The notes below the pieces were generated by a model. The model worked only from the letters and a program-made list of their open reading frames with translations. It had not been told where the DNA came from and ran no database searches. From Planctomycetaceae bacterium (GTDB lineage: Bacteria; Planctomycetota; Planctomycetia; Planctomycetales; Planctomycetaceae), in contig JANQRQ010000055.1 in assembly GCA_028284485.1 (NCBI GenBank), forward strand, positions 31,479 through 95,478: DNA of 64,000 nucleotides, in the 5' to 3' direction. This document shows, in pieces, positions 59,346 through 64,000 of the stretch. Within the stretch, counting starts at the first letter, position 1, and every line of letters starts with the position of its first letter. A program made the translations under genes and the position numbers.

Positions 59346-60251
59346 ATGCAGCGAAAGTCAAATTCACTCCCACGGAATCTCGGTTTCGTCTTTCTCACGT
59401 TGATGCTGCTTGGCGGTTGTGGTGACAACCAGAACCAGCGTGTCGGGTCGAACGGCGGAGATCCCCCGCCTGTCGCCGGCGTTGTCGACGAATGGTCGGG
59501 CAAGGTTGTTCATGTCAAAGATGGTGACACGATTGAAGTTCAACGCAATGGCGAACGGGTCATTGTGCGGCTGGTCGAAATCGATACGCCAGAATTGGCG
59601 CAGGCGTTCGGCCGAAATGCCAAGCAGGCGACGTCTGATCTGTGTGCAGGCGAAACGGTAACCGTGCTTCAAACCGGAACTGATAGCTACGATCGTGTTC
59701 TGGCGCACGTCATTCTGCCAGATGGCCGCGACCTCAATCGCGAACTGGTGCAGCAGGGATACGCGTGGTGGTATCGCCATTACTCCAGCGATCAAAGCCT
59801 GGGCGATCTCGAGGCGGACGCGAAATCCAACAAACGTGGACTGTGGGCCGACCCCAATCCAACGCCTCCCTGGGACTGGCGAGTCGCCGACCGGGAGAAC
59901 TCTTCCTCGACGCCCAGTTTCGTGCCCAATGGTGTGAAAATCACCGCGCTACTCCCCAACCCTTACGGCCCCGACGAAGAAAAGGAACAGGTCACAATCG
60001 GTAACGGAACAGACGCTGTCGTCGACCTCAAGGGCTGGAAGCTGGTTGATGCTGGAGACAACGAATTTCGACTGGCAGGATCGATCGGTCCGCGAACATC
60101 GCTGCGGATTACCATGACCAAGACCACCATGCCGCTCAACAACAACGGCGATGAGGTCCAGCTGATCGATGCCGGCGGTACGGTTCGAAGCCGGGTCCGC
60201 TATTCTGAGGAACAAGCCGGCACTGGCGTGACCATTGAGTTTCGCGAGTAG
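59346..60251 (+). CDS. Lipoprotein with thermonuclease (SNase) and lamin-tail domains
   Basis: 301 residues. ATG 59346 (MQRKSNSLPRNLGFVFLTLM) leads to the lipobox LLGGC with Cys25; a TTG at 59307 with AAGGA upstream could add 13 residues. The SNase domain spans about 50-175: VVHVKDGDTIEV, VRLVEIDTPEL, GRNAKQATSDL and YDRVLAHVILPDGRDLN with catalytic Arg and Glu positions. A lamin-tail-like beta domain (about 195-300: VKITALLPNPYGPDEEKEQVTIGN, then LKGWKLVDAGDN) follows. Expected to degrade extracellular nucleic acids while anchored in a membrane. Confidence 0.9.
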   Translation: MQRKSNSLPRNLGFVFLTLMLLGGCGDNQNQRVGSNGGDPPPVAGVVDEWSGKVVHVKDGDTIEVQRNGERVIVRLVEIDTPELAQAFGRNAKQATSDLCAGETVTVLQTGTDSYDRVLAHVILPDGRDLNRELVQQGYAWWYRHYSSDQSLGDLEADAKSNKRGLWADPNPTPPWDWRVADRENSSSTPSFVPNGVKITALLPNPYGPDEEKEQVTIGNGTDAVVDLKGWKLVDAGDNEFRLAGSIGPRTSLRITMTKTTMPLNNNGDEVQLIDAGGTVRSRVRYSEEQAGTGVTIEFRE

Positions 60252-60300
60252 CGGAACTGGCAATCGAATCCATTCACATCACAATGCTGATTCGGTTGAA

Positions 60301-60403
60301 TCCACTCCTGGGGCTGTGAGCGCTGTCAATGATTCCAAAAATGTTGACTAGCCATTTGCGAAGAGCCAATTCGACGCTGACAATTGCGCCCCAGCCACAC
60401 TGC
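60301..60403. repeat. GGCTGGGGCGC element, partial copy 3
   Basis: CTGGGGCTGTGAGCGC and CAATTGCGCCCCAGCCACAC match the right half of the copies at 52133-52375 and 55538-55833. It ends ten bases before the first blaI operator. Confidence 0.55.
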
Positions 60404-60412
60404 AAATTTATT

Positions 60413-60428
60413 CGCTAAATTTTTAGCG
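60413..60428. promoter_or_regulatory. Palindromic operator 1 upstream of blaI
   Basis: CGCTAAA-TT-TTTAGCG is a perfect seven-base inverted repeat with a two-base centre. It shares CGCTAA/TTAGCG with operator 2, centre to centre 44 bases away, about four turns of DNA. It lies just upstream of the promoter. Confidence 0.75.
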
Positions 60429-60435
60429 ATTCGGC

Positions 60436-60465
60436 TTGACTTCCTGCGTGATCGCGCGCTAATCT
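60436..60465 (+). promoter_or_regulatory. Probable blaI-blaR promoter
   Basis: TTGACT (60436-60441) and TAATCT (60460-60465), 18 bases apart, resemble a housekeeping promoter. The -10 box lies inside operator 2, so repressor binding would block it. Confidence 0.65.
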
Positions 60466-60473
60466 ATTAGCGC
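60456..60473. promoter_or_regulatory. Palindromic operator 2 overlapping the promoter
   Basis: GCGCTAAT-CT-ATTAGCGC is a perfect eight-base inverted repeat overlapping the -10 box and ends 28 bases before the blaI start. It is the likely main BlaI binding site. Confidence 0.8.
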
Positions 60474-60501
60474 ATAAACAACGTCACGGAAAGGCGAGCT
60501 G

Positions 60502-60891
60502 ATGACCGACCTCACCAAACTCTCCCGACGCGAACGACAAATCATGGAGATTCTGTTCGCGCAGCGCAAGGCCACCGTTAACGACATTTGTGCCGGTCTT
60601 CCCGATCCGCCGACACCGATGGCCGTCCGCCGCATGCTCTCCATCTTGCAGGAGAAAGGGTTCATCAAGCGGCAAAAGCGGGGGCGCGAGTACGTTTATT
60701 TGCCCAAGCAATCGAAGCAAGGGGCCGGCGTCAAAGCGCTTCGCCAAGTGTTGGAAACATTTTTCGATGGCTCGATCGGCACGGCGGTGGCGACCCATTT
60801 GGAGAAGCCCGGTTCGGAATTAAGCGAAGACGATGTGAAACGATTGCGGCAGTTGATTCGAGACCTTAGCCAAAACAAGGGTGACACATGA
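60502..60891 (+). CDS. blaI: BlaI/MecI/CopY-family transcriptional repressor
   Basis: 129 residues. The winged helix is clear: LSRRERQIMEILFAQRKATVNDICAGL, PTPMAVRRMLSILQEKGFIKRQKRGREYVYLP. The C-terminal part (about 78-125) forms the dimerisation and cleavage region. ATG 60502 has GGAAAGGCGAG upstream. It should bind the two palindromes just upstream and so repress itself and the protease gene. Its stop overlaps the next start (ATGA), so the two are co-translated. Confidence 0.93.
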   Translation: MTDLTKLSRRERQIMEILFAQRKATVNDICAGLPDPPTPMAVRRMLSILQEKGFIKRQKRGREYVYLPKQSKQGAGVKALRQVLETFFDGSIGTAVATHLEKPGSELSEDDVKRLRQLIRDLSQNKGDT

Positions 60892-63704
60892 ACGCCTGGC
60901 AGATGAACTTCGCAGCAGACGATTTGGCATCGAGTTGGTCTGTACTATTGGCAGACGCGGCTTGGAAGGGAACATTGCTGCTTTTGCTCGCTGCAACGGC
61001 CACATGCTTATTGCGCCGCAATCGAGCTGCCGTCCGTCATATGGTATGGACCGCGACCTTTGGTCTGTTGCTGATCGTCCCTGTGGGCAGTCTGCTACTA
61101 CCCGGTTGGCAAATCCTGCCAGATTGGATGAATTGGTCGCCGACCCCGGCCATCAGTGCGGAGACGGCGCAGCCAACTGCAACCAATGCCGCCGACGCCC
61201 GGCCGCAGCCCGATATCGAGTATCGTCCCGTCACTCAGCCAGATCCCAGCTTGTTACCGAGCGCGCAGATCAAAGTGGTCCCGGTCGAAGAACACCAACC
61301 CGACGTTCAAGCAGGCTTACCTCTGGAATCAGCCCCTGTCATCGCGACTGAAGCGCCCCAACATTCGTCTGTCGCGATGGCGACTCCAACACAGCAGCCG
61401 CTGTGGCTTGCCGCGACAATCGTTCAGATATGGATCGTCGGCTGCGTCGTATGTCTCTTACGACTGGTCGCCAGCATAGTCTACATGCTGGGGCTGGAAC
61501 GCCGAATGGTGAATGTCACACAAAGTCCCCTGGGCCAAGAATCTCGCGATTACCAGAAAGAATTGGGCTTTGGCGGACGGGTGCGCGTGTTGCTCGCCCG
61601 CGAGGGTGTCATGCCGATGGCGTGGGGACTGCTAATACCGCGCATTGTCGTGCCGCGCAACGCGGAATTGTGGCCCGATTCGCAGCGCCGCGCAGTGCTA
61701 TTGCATGAGTTGGGACACATTCGTCGCGGCGATCCGTTGTGGCAAGTTGTCATGGAAACGGCCAAAGCGTTGTACTGGTTTCACCCGTTAGTCTGGTTGG
61801 CTGGTTGGCGGGCGAACTTCGAACGGGAACGGGCCTGCGATGATTTGGTGCTGAACCGTGGGATCTCCGCCGCCGATTATGCCCGTCACTTGGTCGACGT
61901 CGTTTCGATGCCACGATTGAGAAGCGTGGCGACAGTGGCCGGCGTTTCGATGGCTTCGACCCGTAAGGTCGAAAGTCGTGTGCGGTGCATTATGGATCAC
62001 ACCAGCGACCGCCGACCGATGACGCTGCGGACCGTTGCGCTCGTCATCGCCGCAACAATTGCAGTGGGTGTGCCGGTCTCCATGATGCGCGGCGCCGAAC
62101 CTGCCGACGAGCTGCCCGTGCAAACGATTTCCAGCTCGCAGGGAACACCGGTTCAAACTCCGTCCGGTTTCCCTCAATGGGGCAGAACGTCGTCGCGCAA
62201 TAACGTGGCGCAGACGACCGACATTCCGTCTGAATGGAATACAAAAACCGAAGAGAACATTCGCTGGCAGGTCAAACTCGGCTCGCAGACGTACGGCACT
62301 CCGGTCGTCGCCGGCGGCAAAGTATTTATCGGCACGAACAACGGCCACGGATACCTCAAACAATATCCGGCAGCTGTCGATTTGGGTTGCCTGCTTTGTT
62401 TCGACCAGGAAACGGGCGAATTCTTGTGGCAGCATTCGAATCGCAAGTTGCCGACCGGTCGCGTGCACGACTGGCCCTTGATTGGTGTGGTATCGACACC
62501 GCTCGTAGTGGGGGACCGGCTGTGGTACGTCTCGAACCGGGCCATGGTGGTCTGCCTCGATGTCGAAGGATTCACGGACGGCGAGAATGACGGGCTGGTA
62601 ACCGATGAAGAATCAACGGGCCAGCACGACGCGGACGTTGTTTGGCAGTTCGATATGCTGGCAACGCTCGGTATCTCTCCGGTCAACATGTCCGCGTGCT
62701 CGCCCACAACCGACGGCACGCGATTGTTCATTGTGACTTCGAATGGTGTGGATGAAACGCATAACAATGTGCCGGCACCGAATGCGCCCGCGTTTTTGTG
62801 TCTCGATCGCGCGACGGGACAAGTGTTGTGGACCGACAACTCGCCGGGCGGAAATGTCGTTTGCCAATGGTCGTCTCCCTCGTTTGGTGTCTTCGACGGG
62901 CAGCCGCAAGCGATTTTCCCCGGTGGCGACGGCTGGTTGTACAGTTTCGACCCGGCGGGAGACGGTCGCGGCAAGTCGAAACTCTTGTGGAAGTTCGACT
63001 GCAATCCCAAGGATGCGAAATGGGAACTCCTCAGCGGGAGACGCAACCCGCATTTGACGATGCCGGTCATCGCCGACGGCAAAGTCTATGTGTCGACCGG
63101 TCAAAGTCCTGAAAACGGAGAAGGCGAGGCCGACCTGTGGTGCATCGACCCCACGCATCGAACCGACGGTTCCGACGTGAGTGAAACTTTGGTCATCAGT
63201 AAGGCTGGCCGAAATGTCCCGCCGCGTCGCTTACAGAACATGAATCGAGCCGAGGGCGAACGGGAAATTCCGAATCCGAATTCGGCAGTCGTGTGGCATT
63301 ACACCGGTGGGGATCTGAACGATAACGGCGAACTCGAATTCGATGAAACGTTACACCGCACGCTGGGATGCCCCGTTATTGCCGACGGGCATGTCGTACT
63401 GGCTGATTTCTCGGGACTGTTGCATTGCCTCGATGTGGAAACCGGTCAACTGCAATGGACGTACGACTTGTATGCAATGGCTTGGAGCACACCGCTGATT
63501 GCCGATGGCAAAATCTATGTGGCCGACGAGGACGGCGAGGTCGCCATACTGGAACTGGGTGAAGAGCAGCGGTTCTTACGCGAGATCAGTTTCAACAACT
63601 CGATTTACTCGACACCGATCGTCGCCGACGGCGTGCTATACGTGTCGGACCGCGGCCGGCTGTATGCGATCGGCCGAGTCGACGAGGCTGAATCCGACAG
63701 ATAA
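60888..63704 (+). CDS. M56 (BlaR1-like) membrane protease fused to a PQQ-type beta-propeller
   Basis: 938 residues; ATG 60888 overlaps the blaI stop. TM helices lie at about 24-44, 52-72, 173-203 and 380-400. The zinc protease site is HELGH (273-277) with the downstream ERACDD segment (about 313-319). Residues about 100-170 are a Pro/Ala-rich linker. The C-terminal 500 residues, from about 430, form a quinoprotein/PQQ-like propeller (repeated GTPVVAGGKVFIG, PVIADGKVYVSTG and TPLIADGKIYVAD). A penicillin-binding sensor domain, as in BlaR1, is absent. It probably cleaves BlaI after the propeller senses something outside the cytoplasm. Confidence 0.93.
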   Translation: MNAWQMNFAADDLASSWSVLLADAAWKGTLLLLLAATATCLLRRNRAAVRHMVWTATFGLLLIVPVGSLLLPGWQILPDWMNWSPTPAISAETAQPTATNAADARPQPDIEYRPVTQPDPSLLPSAQIKVVPVEEHQPDVQAGLPLESAPVIATEAPQHSSVAMATPTQQPLWLAATIVQIWIVGCVVCLLRLVASIVYMLGLERRMVNVTQSPLGQESRDYQKELGFGGRVRVLLAREGVMPMAWGLLIPRIVVPRNAELWPDSQRRAVLLHELGHIRRGDPLWQVVMETAKALYWFHPLVWLAGWRANFERERACDDLVLNRGISAADYARHLVDVVSMPRLRSVATVAGVSMASTRKVESRVRCIMDHTSDRRPMTLRTVALVIAATIAVGVPVSMMRGAEPADELPVQTISSSQGTPVQTPSGFPQWGRTSSRNNVAQTTDIPSEWNTKTEENIRWQVKLGSQTYGTPVVAGGKVFIGTNNGHGYLKQYPAAVDLGCLLCFDQETGEFLWQHSNRKLPTGRVHDWPLIGVVSTPLVVGDRLWYVSNRAMVVCLDVEGFTDGENDGLVTDEESTGQHDADVVWQFDMLATLGISPVNMSACSPTTDGTRLFIVTSNGVDETHNNVPAPNAPAFLCLDRATGQVLWTDNSPGGNVVCQWSSPSFGVFDGQPQAIFPGGDGWLYSFDPAGDGRGKSKLLWKFDCNPKDAKWELLSGRRNPHLTMPVIADGKVYVSTGQSPENGEGEADLWCIDPTHRTDGSDVSETLVISKAGRNVPPRRLQNMNRAEGEREIPNPNSAVVWHYTGGDLNDNGELEFDETLHRTLGCPVIADGHVVLADFSGLLHCLDVETGQLQWTYDLYAMAWSTPLIADGKIYVADEDGEVAILELGEEQRFLREISFNNSIYSTPIVADGVLYVSDRGRLYAIGRVDEAESDR

Positions 63705-63716
63705 TGCGCGAGGTTC

Positions 63717-63793
63717 AAGGGGACGCAGTTCCTTTCTCATCGGTCAGAGACCGATTGTCCGCAATCCACCAGAAATGGGCGGCGTCCCCTTTT
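63717..63793 (+). terminator. Long-range hairpin, probable terminator
   Basis: AAGGGGACGC (63717-63726) pairs perfectly with GCGTCCCCTT (63782-63791), with T residues at the end. An inner hairpin, ATCGGTC-AGA-GACCGAT, lies at 63739-63755. AAGGGGACGCAG also occurs at 55538, so it is another dispersed element. Confidence 0.65.
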
Positions 63794-63897
63794 ATTCATT
63801 AGATCTGCTTCCTGCCCTCCCCGTATAGTGGTTCTGTGGCGTGACCGCTGCGCCGCCGTCGATTCGCTTCCCACTGTTATTCAACCGGGCAATCTCC

Positions 63898-64000
63898 ATG
63901 AAATGGCGTCCCTTGCTTGCGTCGTTGATTGTGTGTCTCACAGCCATGCCGTTGCTGGCTGAAAGTGGACTTGAACGGGCTCAGCCGGCAGATGTCGATA
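63898..64000 (+). CDS. Secreted protein, N-terminal end only
   Basis: ATG 63898 opens 34 codons to the window edge: MKWRPLLASLIVCLTAMPLL, then AESGLERAQPADVD. The first 22 residues are a Sec signal peptide. The following LERAQPADVD loosely resembles the start of secreted beta-lactamase-family serine hydrolases (typical LPRxxPEDVGM), but that is weak. It could be a target of the BlaI system directly upstream. Confidence 0.5.
   Translation, partial: MKWRPLLASLIVCLTAMPLLAESGLERAQPADVD

Overview
The window looks like a chromosomal segment from a member of the Planctomycetota. It has no ribosomal operon, transposase, integrase, phage gene or CRISPR array. The assignment rests on gene content: three secreted sulfatases, a DUF1080 protein, a PVC-type multidomain cytochrome with CxxCH motifs, a Tat-exported Gfo/Idh/MocA oxidoreductase, an ECF sigma factor paired with a membrane Ser/Thr kinase, an M56 (BlaR1-like) protease carrying a PQQ-type propeller, and many families of small palindromic intergenic repeats.

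Layout. 1-8776 (all minus strand): the N-terminal part of an isoprenylcysteine-methyltransferase-like membrane protein, a sulfatase, the SGNH/PVC cytochrome, and an operon of sulfatase, DUF1080 protein and small lipoprotein. 9111-9199: tRNA-Ser(GCT). 9354-9570: a 45-bp repeat array. 9978-20225: mtnA, a secreted protein, then an envelope cluster with a Gfo-like/OmpA-like membrane protein, two Gly/Tyr/His-rich secreted proteins, a secretin and an OmpA-like cysteine-rich lipoprotein. 20483-28583: bcp, a 37-residue membrane protein, carB, a cupredoxin-like protein, a dense hairpin array, pyrE and a LysM/L,D-transpeptidase. 28909-34767: quinone oxidoreductase, rmlB-rmlA, a SpoIID-like protein, tRNA-Gln(TTG) and a TauD-type dioxygenase. 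35345-42632: a 1419-residue sulfatase fusion, a PDZ protein and a ceramidase-like protein. 42660-51883: two short-chain dehydrogenases, a Gln-rich lipoprotein, a solenoid-like protein, a methyltransferase, a SnoaL-like protein, a Gfo/Idh/MocA protein and an exported beta-carbonic anhydrase. 52428-58931: ECF sigma factor, Ser/Thr kinase, two zinc-ribbon proteins and a tandem-hydrolase esterase. 59346-64000: a thermonuclease lipoprotein, blaI-blaR1(PQQ) behind two palindromic operators, and the start of another secreted protein.

How the genes relate. Sulfatases, DUF1080 protein, esterase and Gfo/Idh/MocA oxidoreductase fit scavenging of sulfated and esterified polysaccharides. The secretin cluster looks like envelope machinery. 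Two regulatory modules (ECF-kinase and BlaI-BlaR1) lie near the right end. Start sites were chosen by ribosome-binding sites, signal peptides and family N-termini; several genes start with GTG or TTG.

The most unusual observations are: repeat elements beginning with TAGAGC that supply the TAG stop codon of three separate genes; two 5' gene remnants (of a sulfatase and of a TauD dioxygenase) that abut such repeats; a run of 13 short perfect or near-perfect hairpins in about 500 bp; the sulfatase with a 930-residue extension; and the BlaR1-like protease with a beta-propeller in place of a beta-lactam sensor.
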